The notes under the pieces were generated by a model. It was not told the origin of the DNA and made no database searches. It saw nothing but the letters and a program-made list of their open reading frames with translations. This document shows, piece by piece, positions 1-13,450 of a stretch of 64,000 nt of DNA. The stretch lies in assembly GCA_024741835.1 (NCBI GenBank), contig JAENRP010000161.1:4016-68015 (forward strand). Direction: 5' to 3'. The position numbers were made by a program, and so were the translations under genes. The DNA comes from Diplocarpon mali. Lineage: Eukaryota; Ascomycota; Leotiomycetes; Helotiales; Drepanopezizaceae. Within the stretch, counting starts at the first letter, position 1, and every line of letters begins with the position of its first letter.

Positions 1-1116
1 TGAAACCTACGAGAAATAGCAAGCCCGAAGACGACGCGGTCGCAGCAGAAAGCTTGACTCTAGTGCTTCGGCACATGTCTTGTATCTGACAGCTAGGTCC
101 GAGACCTCGTCGTCGCTATTGAATTTATCCTGCACGGCGCTTTGCCGCTTAGTGTTCGGATGCGCAGGAGTCGAAAAGATCCGCAAGCTCAACCAGTACG
201 CTCCTGCGCCTATGGATACTCTAGCAAATATCACACTGCATTCGACCTCCGAGTGATATCGATGTTTGCAACCAGATACGAAAGGTGCCGCGGTTTGGAG
301 TCCATTTTCCCGTGTTCGCCACCGTCTTGTCCTCCTGGGGTATGGTTGTCACGTTAAAATCTGTCGCAGTCACAGACTTAGAGCGCTTGTTTCTCGCGCA
401 ATCCCTCAGACGTATCTATATGCCTGAGCTCGATCTGGTGTATCTCTAAGCTCGAGTCAGTACTTTTCAATTTTCGTCACAGAAAAGTAAACGGGGACGT
501 TGCGGGAGAGAGGACAAATCGATGAAGTGGATCCATAGAATCTTCAAATACGAAACTAAGCTGATGATATCTCGATCTTCGAAAGGATATCACTTGTATC
601 GCTGGGTTTATGTGTTCTGCAGGTTCCAAAATCAAGTCCTCAACCAACGATCCACCCCGTGCCTTGAATTCACCAGCCATCTCCCCCCACCGCTCGCCAC
701 CGCTCCCCTCTTACCACGTCTGTAATTCGTACATACCTCTCTCTCCTCTGAAGAAGAAACTCCAAAACGCCACCCGCACATGCCGCTCGTCGCCTCCTTT
801 CCATGACTTATAACAACGCAACACGCAATAATATTCAATGCATCGAAATTGAAGCCTGGAACGGGAAATTGCATCAAGAGAACTCGTGTCGTCAATCATC
901 CGTGCCATTACCATCTTATCCTAATTTACGCGAAAGTTATGTACTCGGCACGGGTCTTCCGTCTGAGTCTGCGTCGTTTCTCGACCGTGACTGGTTTCGT
1001 GCATCCATGATGCCTCTAGTCGAGTCCATCCTTCTTTCATGGTGGTGAGCCCCTTTCCTGCCCTACTTTGAGGGCAGAACCCGATAATTTTTGGCCTGCA
1101 ATTGTGTCATCATGCC
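1..1116. other. Intergenic, no supported gene
   Basis: This stretch lies downstream of the RhoGEF gene, whose stop codon is at 1117-1119 on the minus strand. A 75-codon minus-strand frame touches the left edge (7-234) and has a protein-like helical stretch, but I recognise no family and it may be an exon of a gene lying outside the window. Nothing else is supported. Confidence 0.5.
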
Positions 1117-4100
1117 TCACTCCAAATGTCCCTCATTAAGCACCATTTCCAGCACGATCTGATGCCCCGCGATCTCCGGGTGTGCCATTGCCAACTTCAG
1201 CGTTCTCCTTTCCGCGTCTCCTGGGAATCCCTGTGGGCTCATGTGGCTGGTCGCCGCTCCGACTCCAAGAGGGTTGATCCCGTAGTCCAAGCACCTCACA
1301 TCTCTGCCCGCAACAACTTGTCTCAATCTACCGTTCTCGGCATTTCGAACCTCAACGAAATCGCTGTCAAAGAGAACCAGATAGGCGCCGTACATCGCTG
1401 CTGTTTTGGCTTTGCCCACAAATTCCATGATGACGGAACGGGAGACTTCGCCATGTTTGTCGACGTAGACACCACATTCTTCGTAGCAGAGAAGAAACTC
1501 GGCGTCCGAAAGTCGGAACATTCCAAGCGGTTTTTGGCCACTGAGTCGGTTCGCAATGTTGCCGATAGCAGGGTTCTTCATATCGGGTATACTCACGGGG
1601 ACTTTCTTGTCCAAAGTCATCAGTTCGAAGCCCTTCAAGGTTGAGATTGCGATGTAAGTATGGAAGAGATTGATGGTGAAGCATTCGGTTGGAATGTAGA
1701 ACTCGTCAAACTCGCGAAAGAACTCGGTATTGCCTCCGAACTTCTTACCAAAGAGCCGACCCTTTTTTTCCGAGGATTTCTGGTATACAGGTTCCAGAAC
1801 TTTGAAGGTTGAGTGCAGGCCCTCTCGCTTCTTGTAGAACACAAGGGTCCGATCCTTCATACGCGCTGTGGCGAAGAAAGATACATCTCGGGTACCCGAC
1901 AGCTTTTGTGGTGCTCGGCGGGCGGTATCGTGATGAGGCCCTGGGAAATTAGAGATTGGCATAATGATGTCGAGATGATATGCTATTAAAGCCTTGTCTG
2001 CAATGATTAGGCAGAGTGAAAACTCTTCTAGAACAGCGATCTGCGTCACTCTATTTATTTGAATGGACTGCATGTGGTCAGCTTTGTCGGTATCGGAGAC
2101 TATGTCACTCACTCTTGTCCAACCCCGGGGATTCGACGACTCAGAGGTGTAGACGCCATAGTCGGTTCCGATAGCCACCATCGACTTCCCAAAGCAATTG
2201 AACGCTGCCGCACAGTTGACTTGAGCTCTGCAAACGGGTCCAGGACGGGGAGTGGTATATGACTTCTCCAGATCCCGGATCGAGCGCTCGAGCGGCGTGC
2301 CTTGAACACAAACACCGCTCCGCTGCGACCATCCAGATGCGGCGTCGTAAGCAAATGCACTATCTGCCATGACACGCATTCGGAAAGGCTCGGCGTTTTG
2401 TTCAAACAGAGATGCTGCATAACGGGTCTTGGCCTCAAGAATTTTGTCACACCAATCTTGTCGGTTCTGTGCAGTAGGAGCATAGAGAGTATAGACCTCC
2501 GACTTTCCCAAGTGCTTGACTCGGAATGGGTACATAGATCTAGATTCACTGTCGCTTGTACCGCCCTGTGCAAGTCTCGTGACAGAATTGAGAGTTGAAA
2601 CAGACTGGTTTGAGTTGGTGTGCTCCAAAGTATTAGCTCTTTCGACACCATTCGTCGCCATCCGATTCAGCCTCGTGTCGGATCCTGCGGTTTTGGTTAC
2701 TGTAGTCACAGCGCCAATACCCTTGACTGAAGACTTAACAACTGGATCATCATTTGTACTTTCAAGAACCAGAAGTTGCATAGGAATCGGCTAGACGGCA
2801 TCAGCGAGATACGAAGCTAGGACGAGCCAAACTTACAAGCTTCGAAACATCGTAAACCACCTTCTTCGGCCCGGTAGCGCTGTCAGCCTTGGCGACCGTC
2901 TTCGCCAGCACAAGATAATGGTCAAAAAGAATGGCGTGCGTCTCCAACCAGGCGAAGCGGTTGGCACCAGCTCGCTGGAGATCTCCTTGGAAGATAAGCT
3001 CGCGACCAAGATGATCAAGGTTCAGCTCGACACGTTCCATGCCTGGCCGGAGATACAGCTTTCCTTGTAATTCAATCATCTCAACCTTCTTCGTTTGCTC
3101 ATCGACCTTGGCATCGCACTCAAGTGTGACCGCCTTGATCTCTTCGATGGCAGTCGCGAGGGTAACCTTCTCCTCCGTATCCTGAGTCATGTTCTTGAAA
3201 ACGGTCCCGAGAAGTAGAGTGTATCTTTGCAGTCGAGTAATGGGTGCTTTGAGATACGTGTTCCAATCAAGGCGGCCCGAAAGCTTGTTATCACGGGCTT
3301 GGTCCAGGAATTGACGAAAGAGGAGGTTTCTACCCGCCTCCTTCCTAACCAGATATACTGCGTATGGAAAACCTGCAGCATATTCCACGTAGGCAGCCCT
3401 GGCTTTCCGGATCCATTCTCTGAAGATATCGCTGTAACCAATGACCCATGGACCTTGCTCCTTCTGCCGGTATTTCAACTGTGCTAGGAGATAATTCTCG
3501 TTGACTTCTTTGATCGCTTCAATCTTGCCGAACACCGACGTGATGAATTTCGTTACTTTGTTCTTGGATATGATCGGGGGCTGCCATGATGCAAGGTTGT
3601 CTCTGTAGAGAACACGGAGAACATTGATCTGATCCATGTACGTATCTTCCGACATGACAATCTCGTGCAAGTTATTTTGGCGCTCGATCTCTTTTTTCGA
3701 TGAACCCTCGAGAAGCTCCTTGGTCAGCTTGAAAAAGGTCACCCAGTCTTCGGACTTCCTCGATGGTTCCAAGACGTTGGTGTGGAGATTGATCTTCTTG
3801 AGCGTGCGTGTGCAGTGATGCGAATAACACCTGCCGTGTACTTCTTGCTCATGAACCTTGGGAGAGTAACACCCGGATCCGGTCAATTGCCACAATACGC
3901 CGGTAATCGTTCCCTGGCCAAATTTGACCCACTCTTCCTCTGGAACAAGGATACCAGCGTCGAACATAGACCTGGCCACTCTTCGACTCAATGTCTCGGC
4001 ATCAGCTGTGTTCATTGTTGGAACTTTGTGGGTAAATAGAGCTACCAGGCCATCCTCAATGCTCTTCTGCCTCAAATCTGGCTCTCCTTCTCCGCTTTCC

Positions 4101-6526
4101 CCTCCCGCTAGCTCCCGGATCCAAGCAGCAATATCACTCAGCGCCCAAGGCTCTTGACATTTCGAGTACTCGTGTGTAGATAACCTTGAAGGAGAAAATT
4201 TCTTCCGACGACCAGCTGGCAGAGCCGGTAGGTCCAAAGCAACTGAGGATGTAGGAGTGGCGCCATTATCATAACCATCCAGGCCACTTGGCTGACGCAT
4301 ACCCACCTTCGCTGCTTTTTGCCTAGCTTGTCTTTCTTCTGCATCGGTTTTGGATCTGACTGGAGGTACTGCTTGTGGTGTGCTGCTATGACTGGACAGC
4401 GACGAGGACCTTGGAACATATTGCCCATTGGGGGTGAGCATGTTCGTTGGTGGGTAGACATCTGAAATGGCAGGGTTATACTGTGACCTAAGTCCTTCCG
4501 TACTCGACGAATACGAATGAGTGTACTGATGCTGAGCCCTGTAGGATCCGGCTGGGAGAAGTTGAGGAATTGAGTTTTCGGACAATGGAGGAACGGCAGG
4601 GAGAGGTCGGTTGTGTGACGACGTACTCATACCAGGGTGATAGAAGAGCTCTGGCATATCATCTCGAGAAGGACTCTCGCTCCCAGACCTCCCACTCAGT
4701 CGCGAATCGGAGAGGCGGGAGCGGAGTGAGACCTGCTCATCGCCTTCATCGAAACTCAGTCTGTGAGACTGCGATGTGGGTCGTTCCAAGCCACCAGTAC
4801 CAGAAGTGTCAACCCGGGCTGCCTCAAATGCTGGGAACGGATGGATGTCTCCCACGCCTGGAATAGAGTAATCGGTCATCCCTCCAAGTCCGACAGCCAG
4901 CACCCGATTGTGGCTATCAGCTCTTCCAAAATCTTGGGGGGTAGGTAGAGGTCTGCTTTGGTCGTCCATCTCGCTGCTATGACCGGTGTTGAGATCATCC
5001 CCATAAGACATGTGAGCGTCATATCCACCGCCGGCAAGGCCCAAGTCCATATGCTTGTAGTCGCTATCACTGCTCTCATCCTGGGATAGCTCGCGCGTAG
5101 GCTGCGGCTCGTGCGTCCCCAAACTCAAGGCTCCTGTAGCGCCTCTCTGATCCTGTTCCTCTGCAATTCGCATAGCTTCGAGCCCAGCAGCCGCTTCTAG
5201 ATCACTTTCGTCGTCGTCGTAATCGTCGTAGTGGCTGTCGAGTTCATTACTCACAGTAGATGCAATGGATAACTGCCGGCCAGCACCACCAGTCCCGAGT
5301 GTAGTAGCCCTAGGATTGTACTGATTGAGATGTTGAAGCTCACCGTCCAAGAGATCTCCTTCTATACCAGTGTGACCTTGTGGTCTTCCGAACCTTGATC
5401 CCGATGTCCCCAGGGCATCCCCAATATCCGCGAACAGCTGTTCTTGCGACACGCCTTCGTCTGGGTTTTCTATTCCCCAGTCATCGTCATCGCCTGCGTC
5501 CTCGCGTGGAGCATTCGGCAACGGCCGCAGGGTGGGATGTCTCTGTATTCCTATTCCTGAAATTGGTTGTCCACTCTGTGAAAGAGCTAGTGCCTGTGTA
5601 CCTCCTGCTGAGTGACTCGAGGATCGTTTTTCCCGGTTGAAAAGTGATTGGTCATCGTACGAGCCATGAGACGAAGAGCTCTGCTGTTGAGCGTATGACC
5701 CGTACTCAGGAAACTGGACATTAGCTTGATTTGAAGAAGGCCTGTAGCTCTCGCCATTGAGTGGATAGGGAGCTGAAGGCGGAGGGTTGTGTAGCGTAAT
5801 CGGAGGTGGATGAGGAGCAGAGCTTGACGATGAATGCGTTGGGCTTGCCAATGGTTGCTCGTGTATAGATTGGTGACGTGGTCGTCCAGGCACTGGGGGA
5901 GCAAACTGCTGTACATTTTGAGAAGATGACCAGTAACTTGGAGTTTGAGGCGGTTGTTGCATTACTCCCGAGTTGTATGACGGCGCTGGGTCATTGTACC
6001 CCGAGACCGTAGCTTGGCGCGCTGGTTGCGATGACTGCTGAGGAGCCTGGTAAAGAGCTGGATTATAAGGTTGGTGTGTGGTCGGCGTAGGAGCGTAAGA
6101 CGGCTGCGCCTGATACGGCGAAGGTTGTGTCTGTGATTGCGTCCTAGAAAAGTGCTGGGGGTTGTAGGAGGGCTGTGAGAGGAGCGGTGACTGAGGACTC
6201 GAAGGGTAAGGCTGGTACTGGTGTTGGTACCCAGACATAGCAGTGTTGATATTGCCAAACGAACCCCGACCTGGAGAATGAAGAGGTTGCGCGTTTGACC
6301 CTGTTGCGTACAGCTCCTCTTGCGTCGTCCTTAGATTCGCTGGCGGCGGCCCTTCTTGATATCTGCTGCCGGTGTGATCGACAAATGCCGCGTCGTCGCC
6401 ATCATCAAAACTCGATCGTCTGCGTAAGCCAGAGAGGTGATTCGAGTCCTGCGATCCTGTCATTTCATACTGAGCCGGAGGAACATGCCCGTATCGCCGC
6501 TGCTGCCCGTTGGAGCGGAAAGACAT
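1117..6526 (-). CDS. ROM2: Rho1 guanine nucleotide exchange factor (ROM2 type: DEP-DH-PH-CNH)
   Basis: The product should load GTP onto Rho1 at the plasma membrane and so feed the cell-wall integrity pathway and glucan synthase. Two exons: 6526-2837 and 2790-1117, joined across a 46-nt intron (2791-2836, GTAAGT...TAG) that falls inside the PH domain. The protein is about 1787 aa. The first ~780 residues are low-complexity and rich in Q, S, P and Y. DEP follows at about 785-880, DH (RhoGEF) at 945-1145, PH at 1155-1358 with a ~50-residue Ser/Thr-rich insert, and CNH at 1420-1740. The conserved stretch GVLWQLTGSGCYS closes the DEP region and RLQRYTLLLG lies in the DH domain. I chose ATG 6526 (MSFRSNGQQ); the frame stays open upstream to 6625, but the extra 33 residues look like leader. 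The family assignment is firm; the exact start is less so. Confidence 0.93.
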
Positions 6527-9500
6527 CTTCGTGGCTGGGCCCTCGACGGCGCAAATCGGAATCAACGAACGGTCACCTCGGCAGGGTCGAGCGAGTCGAT
6601 ATAATCGGGACAGGTAGCCAAGCAATGACCAGTGAGGCTCGTAGCCAGATGTCGAGGAGTAGATAGAGATCTTGCTACATCGGAGATCGCGTTTCTCGTA
6701 CCGTTCAGGAAGCCAGCTTCAAATGCGACCTCATCCGCTCGTTCAGGTATCTGCTCTCAACAGAGCCTCACAGTTATGTGGGAGCGAAGACCTCGCCGCG
6801 CGCAGGCGCTCTCTCGCTGGAGAATAGTCGTACGATGTGGTAAGACTCTCGCAGAGGAGTCGTCGTGATTCGGCGTATTCGGGATCTTAGACTGGGTATC
6901 CTCCTCTCAGCCTCCCGTGTTCTCTGTCTCGAGTTTTTTTGACTGGCGATGCGACTAGCGATGCCCTAGGTAGCCGATAGCAATATCGCGAGGCTCGGCA
7001 GGCCGAGTGAGTCACACGGATGGAGCTCTCGAGGCCCGCGGTCGACTGTTAGGGCTGGTTGGGCGACGGCGATGGCGAGGGTCGGAATCGACTGTGTGGT
7101 GGTGGTGTTGATGTTGATGTTCGAGGTGGGTTTGGTAGCTGGCAGGTTGGACGTTGCTGTCAAGGCATCGCAGGGCAGGGCACTCCCGCTCAGTCGGCCC
7201 CGGGATGTGGACGAGATGCGACACAAGTACCTAGAGCTGAGCGTCGCAGCCCCAAAGACAAGAGATTTGATTGGCTGGCCAGACTACGAACGCTTCACTA
7301 GACATTCCTACCTTGCCGATAGACAGCGAGGTATCTACCTATACTTCCTTACCTACTCGGGCCGACGTATTAACAGTATCTGCTTGTGGTTATGGCGGCC
7401 GTATCTGCATGCCTCATTTTCCCTTTTATGCGGAGAATATCATGGAGTACGCGCGTGTCTGCCTTTACAGCCTGCCGATTAGATTATCCTCGAACTCTAT
7501 CGGCTCTCAAACAAAAGTCATCCTTACTGTGAACAAAGTACTCGTAGGAGTGGTACTCGGTCAAGGCTCAACAGCTGCGCCACGCGGACCCACGAGTTTG
7601 CAACTGTGGCTGGTGTGGTGAGCGAAAAAAAAAGCATAAATCCACCGAAGTAAAACCCTACGAAGCGGTTCGAGTTCTGGGGAGCACAAGGCACTGGCAT
7701 TGTTTTCCCTTTCTTCTCCAGCTTCATCTGCTCGGAAGCCTGCCTGCACCCGGCGACCTTGAACCTAGGCAGAGGCCATACTCGTGCGGTAGGGCTGAGA
7801 GCCCGGGCATCAGCGGCTGTGAAGCGTTCCATTAGGTTGGATTTGGCCTGTGCCGCAATGCTATGACGAGGACAGAGGTTGGCGAGAGTTGATCTCTAAA
7901 CGCAAAGCGGCGGTTGATTTTCGTGTTGGCGACGACGTGATTTGCAATCCTCACACTTTGGATGTTGAGCTGCCTCTCGCCCTGCCTTTTAGTTCCGATG
8001 TCATCGAGGGATCGTGTTGTTGCGGCTCTGCTCCGCACCTCGAGAGAAGGATATTTACTTAAGCATGGCTTTTGAGGATCTACTCATATTGGTGAACAAT
8101 GCAAAGCCCAAGTACCCTCCTGTTCGTACTTTGCCATGTTTTGCATGAGGTTGAAGTAAATATTTACCATTCAGGGTACGTTTGGGAATATGTTCATTTA
8201 TTATGAGCCTCCAAACTGCAATAACAACAGATAACATAAAATGAGTTTCGGTTTTTGCCAAAACATACACTTTGATGTCGCTTGCTTGCAGAAGCCGAGC
8301 CTGGTTGTTGCTTGGCGTTGAGTTGTATCAGACTCAGTTGTATCGAATAGGGGGAATTATGGCTGTGTGCAAAAAGTTACTCAATTATCAATCCCACGCA
8401 TACCTATCCGGAGATCGTGGGGGGGAGATAGACGACATCTTTTCAAGAGATCAACTGAAAGTTATGCTCTAAAGCAGCGTTATGGGTTACAAAGAAATCA
8501 AGCGGTTTACAGCTCTCTGTGTCAGCTTCGAGATGGGATTTCCGAATGCGCGTTTTCGAAGAAAAGATGTTGGCCGGGAGATTTTGTTCGAGGATGGGAG
8601 AGCTTTTCCAATGTTTTTCTCTTGGCTAATGGTGTGTATGAAAGGTCCTATTCGTGGTTGCACATAGTGAAAGGACCGCGCATAGCACGCAAACGGAAGA
8701 GTGCTTAGATGCAGGAGATGGCAATGCCTGCCGAGGTTGATGTACAGAGGGTTTTAACAGAATACACGACGCCACTTCAATAGGGAACTTGGTCTTGTGC
8801 AACTTGTTCTGCTTTGTTTGAACCGTACGGTTTGGAGAGGTTGCATGAGCGTCTTGTATTGCAGCATCTTCAGCACCACGTGAGGTCGCTGGGAGTGGGA
8901 GCCGTATCGTGACATGAGCCATTGCAGCAGCTCAAGTAGATGCCTTGAAAAGGAAGGAGAAAACACAGTTAATGCTTACTGATGAAAGACATCAGGAGGG
9001 TCATGCGCGGGATCTAAACCGTAGCTATACCATTTCAAGTATCTTATTGATCGCCAGCATGTGGTTGACAGGTCCTGTTTACACTCATTGACAGCAGACG
9101 ATCTCGATGGGATGTCGTCGGACGTTAATTTACAGAAATAATTTAGAGCAGCGTAAGAAAATACGGCTTGAAACCTCGCGGCTGGATCAAGCCATGGAGT
9201 ATATAGGGGATTGTTATTCGAGTTTATGGGGTTCAATGATCTTGCCTGGGATTCCATGCTCTACGCAGAGCTTGGTGGTTCAGGCAGGGCTGTCAAGTTG
9301 ATTCATAATCCTGTTTTTGATACCAGCTAAAATTCCCGATAGGATCAAACAGAGGCGGTCCAACTTCCCAATGTCATGAGATGACGTCAGGTTCGTATTT
9401 CCTTAGTGCCGAGTCTTACTGTGTAAACACCACCTCGACATCCAGCTAGGTCTTTCTCTTACCTTTAGTCCTAGAATATCACAATCAGATCCTCCACCTC

Positions 9501-9549
9501 CTCAATTCAAAATTTAAACTTCTTCCATAAAACACAAGCCGCATCTGAT
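6527..9549. other. 3-kb intergenic region, long leader/promoter
   Basis: This region lies between the divergent ROM2-type gene and the small stress-type gene at 9550. It has only short overlapping frames in both strands (for example 7072-7482 and 7524-7832) with no recognisable domain, and several simple CA/GT and purine-rich tracts around 7050-7130. It probably holds the long 5' leader and promoter typical of fungal RhoGEF genes. A CRE palindrome is listed separately. Confidence 0.5.
9382..9389. promoter_or_regulatory. CRE palindrome TGACGTCA (ATF/CREB site)
   Basis: A perfect 8-bp TGACGTCA palindrome sits 161 bp upstream of the ATG at 9550. This is the consensus site of bZIP factors of the Atf1/AtfA family, which control osmotic, oxidative and conidial stress genes in ascomycetes. 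Its position in front of a small hydrophilic protein gene suggests stress regulation. That link is inference. Confidence 0.5.
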
Positions 9550-10193
9550 ATGGCACAGAGAAATCCATCCCTCGAAGCGGAGCGCTCATCTAGCACTGGG
9601 CGTATGGACGAGACGGTATGTCTTTCTGGGCTTCATACTGGTTCTGCTTGGGATCTGAGTGAAAGGAGGGACGGAGGACTCTATTCAGGATATGATTGTC
9701 AGAGACACAAACGCATGAAGAGAGCGGTGTATGCTTAGAAAGAGACGGCACGAATTTGCAGCCGAAAGCTGCCGGAACCCAGAATGAGAGCATAATGCTA
9801 ATTTATCGCCGAACCACAGACAACCCGCTCAAATACGCACAGCGCAGGACACGGTGTCAAGGGGCTGCTAGCTGGTATCCACGGACTGGGTGAGAAAGTC
9901 CGGGGCGAGTTCAACGGGGCGGTTGATGTGGTAGCCGGAGATGTATGGTTTTTTAAACCCATTTCTTTCCTCTCTTCCTGCCTTGCCGCATTTCTTCTTT
10001 ATTTTTTCGCTTCCATTCCTCTTCGCGTCAGAATTTGGTGTGGGAACAGTAAATGATAAGGGCTGACGGCTGATATCTTCTTGATGTGCAGGAAGAAGGA
10101 CTAGCCAAGGACCACGCGGTGGCTGACGCCGGTGATCGGGAACGGTTGACGGGGACCTTTGAGGGTAGAAGCAAAATAGAGAGGGTACAGTGA
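9550..10193 (+). CDS. Small conserved fungal protein (HGxGEKxRGEFN motif), 96 aa, three exons
   Basis: No single open frame covers this gene; it appears only after splicing. Exons: 9550-9615, 9820-9942 and 10092-10193, all joined in phase 0 (introns 204 nt GTATGT...ACAG with branch GCTAAT, and 149 nt GTATGG...GCAG). The product is 96 aa and hydrophilic. The middle exon encodes HGVKGLLAGIHGLGEKVRGE and the last begins EEGLAKDHAVADAGDRERL. Gly-rich amphipathic proteins with an 'IHGxGEKxRGxxN' core, followed by an acidic 'D/E-EGxAKxxAxAxxGxxE' tail, are widespread in Pezizomycotina with no established function as far as I know. The CRE site upstream and the composition suggest a stress or conidial protein (inference). 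The initiator ATG is the only one in frame in exon 1. Confidence 0.72.
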
Positions 10194-11432
10194 CTGGAAG
10201 TGATCACGGTAGAGGGGGTTAAGTATGGTTGGGTCTGGTTTAGTCTGCGAGAATTGAGGTGAGATGTGTGCTAGAATGAAATGATAAATGAATAGGGAGT
10301 GTGGTCTGTAGTATTCGCATGGCTCAAGTTGCTATCATAGTTTCGAGATAATAAATTGCCAGATCTTCACTATTTTTTATGATTGGCGCAATGGATTCAT
10401 CTCTATAAAGCAAGAATTTCTCACAGCGTACTTTGTACGGACTGATTTGTGAATCAGCATCTCTCAAAATCTAGGGCCCAAGATTAGATATCCAAAAACT
10501 CAAACACAATCATACCATGATCAATATCAGACATAATTTCATGATGAGAGATGTAATGGAGGTCGACGCCGAATCGAGCCCCTGAGCTCGTCTCGCTTCG
10601 CTTGCCTTGGCAACTGTCCCGAATCCCGTCACATCAACATAACTCCTCTAAGGGTTTCATTCTTTGTGGATTAGTTAGAAGCATACATTTCAAATACCCA
10701 GAAATAGCTACTTGAAGTTAAGAAACAGATTCGGATACTCATATCTGGGAATATCTCTCCACTCTTCCAACCGTTTCACTCGCTAGACTCACTAGCGCAA
10801 TCACGAAAGCCACCTCTTCCAGGTATGATGCAGCCCGGAAATTGCTCGGAGAATCTTCGAGGAGTGTTCCCTTTCCAATAACCGACTGAGAGTTGGCCAC
10901 GATCAACTTGCTTGCCTCCTGGAACTTCCAAAGAAACCTCTGGTTCTTCAACCCGGGTCGTTGTCTGGGTGCTGACGTTTTGAGTAATCAATCAAGCGGT
11001 GGTGATTTGCAATCGGGCGTCCGTGCTCCATAATCGGTGAAAATTGAGCGCACCGAAGTCAGACCATGACCTGTAGGGCATTATAATGTCGAACGGGGCT
11101 TCTGATCTGTTTGAACGATGGTGATGGTGATTTAGCAAGCGCGAGATCACGCCTGTGATGGCAATGGTGGACTTTTAGTGTACATGATATTCGATCGACT
11201 GAGACGAAGGCGTGGCCAGAGATAAGGAGCGTTTGTAAGAGAATTTCTCCATCATGACTTCTCCGAAGTATTTGACTTCGACAGGCAAAATTTCTCTGAC
11301 AAGATGCAGAATTGAAGTCAAGTAGGGATAATCAAGTAGGAGTATTTTGTTTGGTGCAGTTCTGCCTTCCCACCCTTAATCCATAACCAGTACCCAGCTA
11401 ATATCTACATAGGATATTCCAGGCCTAGTCAT
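10194..11432. other. Intergenic, convergent 3' ends
   Basis: This 1.2-kb stretch separates two genes that point towards each other. It has only short frames (10739-10991 minus) without recognisable content. The two 3' UTRs and terminators must lie here; no repeat is obvious. Confidence 0.45.
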
Positions 11433-12352
11433 CTAAGACTTCAAAAAGTTCAGCAAGTCCTGGTTAACGCTCGGGATCTCCGTATTGGGCAAAGCATGAG
11501 CACCTCCAGGATAAACTTTCAGCATTCCGTTCTTCAACAACTTGATGCTCTCTAACGCCGCATCGCCAATTGGGACAACTTGGTCATCGTCACCATGCAA
11601 GACCAATACCGGAATCTTGATTTTCTTCAGATCCTCCGACATATCCGTCTCGCTGAAGACCTTGATGCAATCGTAGGCATTCTTGAATCCGCATAGCATA
11701 GCTTGTTGGTACCAGCTCTGAATGAGACCTTGTGAGACTTTGGCACCAGGGCGATTAAAATTAAAAAACGGGCCGGTTGGAATGTCGAGAAAGAACTGGG
11801 CGCGGTTGGCGACCATAGCGCTGCGGAAACCGTCAAAGACTTCGATAGGTGTACCGTTAGGGTTGGACTCTTTCTTCACCATGACAGGCGTAACGGAGCT
11901 GATCAGTACGGCTCTGGACACCCGGGATGAGCCGTGGCGGGTGAGGTAGCGAACTACTTCTCCACCTCCTGTCGAGTGACCAACCATCATGGCATCCTTG
12001 AGATCGAGGTAGTGGAAAAGCTCGGCAAGGTCATCAGCGTATTGGTCCATGTTGTTACCTTCCCAAGGTTGAGAGGAGCGACCGTGGCCGCGACGATCGT
12101 GAGCAATGCAGCGATAGCCACTGTTGGCAAGGAAGAACATTTGATTCTCGAAGTTATCGGAGTTGAGAGGCCAGCCTGTGGACGGGTTATTTAACAGGCT
12201 GTCTAGAACTAGCGAAGTGCCCCGCGTTGGCAGGAACCATGAGTGGGAATAAATACATACATACCATGGGAGAAGGTAACTACAGGATGGCATGGGTTGC
12301 CCCAATCCTTGTAGTAGATTGAGGTATGATCTTTGGTAGTGATGTATGGCAT
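11433..12352 (-). CDS. Alpha/beta hydrolase, non-heme chloroperoxidase/esterase-like
   Basis: Two exons, 12352-12265 and 12175-11433, joined across an 89-nt intron (12176-12264, GTATGT...CACAG) give 276 aa. Splicing restores the conserved oxyanion-loop stretch FSHGWPLNSD. Catalytic elements are visible: the nucleophile elbow GHSTGGGE, the acid in VLHGDDDQVVP and the histidine in GGAHALP. The DRRGHGRSSQP strand-turn is typical of the bacterial-type chloroperoxidase/arylesterase group. There is no signal peptide, so the enzyme is probably cytosolic. The substrate cannot be read from sequence; members hydrolyse esters and, in vitro, perhydrolyse acetate. The start is the first ATG of exon 1 (MPYITTKDH), typical for the family. 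Confidence 0.9.
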
Positions 12353-13450
12353 TGTGCTTGTTGTTGATGAGTAAGGCACTGGAGTATCAAAATACTAGGA
12401 GTCTCGCTTTAGGTGATGAAGGTGACGAGTTCTTTCAGAGAGAGATGATGAGTGGGAGGGAGAAACGAAAATTGAGACGAGCATGTAGGTGGATTATGTA
12501 CTTTTTGGATTGAGTGTATAGATTAGGTAACAAACATGCAGCAGCACACTAGTACTCTGTACAACGATGGTTCTTTCCTTGAGCTATACGAGATGCTGCA
12601 TATATACCTGAAGAGGGCGGCAAGAGCAGAATCCTGCAATTGCTTGACAATGCCCAGATCATGTTGATTACATGCCTCGTAATTGGTAACGTTCACACTC
12701 ATAGCTCACTGGGCCGGCCAATGATCGCATCCTGAGTTGATCTCGAAATGGTCATGAATTATGTAGACAGCATGCATTGAGGCAATTCACTTGAAATGGA
12801 CTCTTGTGAAAATGAATCCGAACAAGTAAATAGTCGTCGCTCCTGGATTTCATATCTCGCCAGCCACCATCCCGCTGATGCCCGAGATTATTCAGTCGGG
12901 ATTGGCGGGTCATCAATTGCGCTTACATGATAGAGCTGACGCACGACATGTAGTCAAGGTGGTGTTAATGCGGGGGTAAACAAGGGGTTCTGAAAATGAG
13001 GTTGAAGTTGACAACATAATGGCTTTGCAGCCTCGCTTATTCTGGAGCCAATCAAACAAGGAACAGCTTCGACGCCACTAACGAAAGAGGTGGGTTGATG
13101 AGCCTCGACTCTGAAATATGTTACCGGCCATTTTAAACTCGTTTTGGCAGACTCGCTGGGGATCAAATATACAATCTCGGGCTACTGACAAATTCTTTTC
13201 GCATGCAAAGCACTCTCCGTTTCTTCTACAGAGTATACAGAGTATACAGAGAAGTCTTTTCCCAAGCTTCGCCAGGTTTCTCGGCAAGAGTTAAGTGTCC
13301 CGCACATGTCAAATCAGCAACGTTGATTCGCCATGCAGACCACCAACTTTATTGTCTTCGCATTTGCCAATAAAACCCGTGATGACGGCGGCGCGACGAA
13401 AGGTTGGAATTGTCGATAGCACTCAAAGCTGACCCAAGAGAAGTCTATCT
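12353..13450. other. Shared divergent promoter region
   Basis: About 1.1 kb between the divergently transcribed hydrolase (-) and borate/bicarbonate transporter (+). It has short frames only (12954-13287 minus), none recognisable, and a direct repeat of GAGTATACA near 13230-13250. Both promoters must lie here. Confidence 0.45.

Noticed and set aside
7..234. 75-codon minus-strand frame at the left edge
   Set aside because: The C-terminal part looks protein-like, but it is short, unrecognised and at the window edge. It could be an exon; not enough to call.
7660..7690. GGTTCGAGTTC resembling a tRNA B box
   Set aside because: No A box or acceptor stem at the right distance. I found no convincing tRNA gene in the window.
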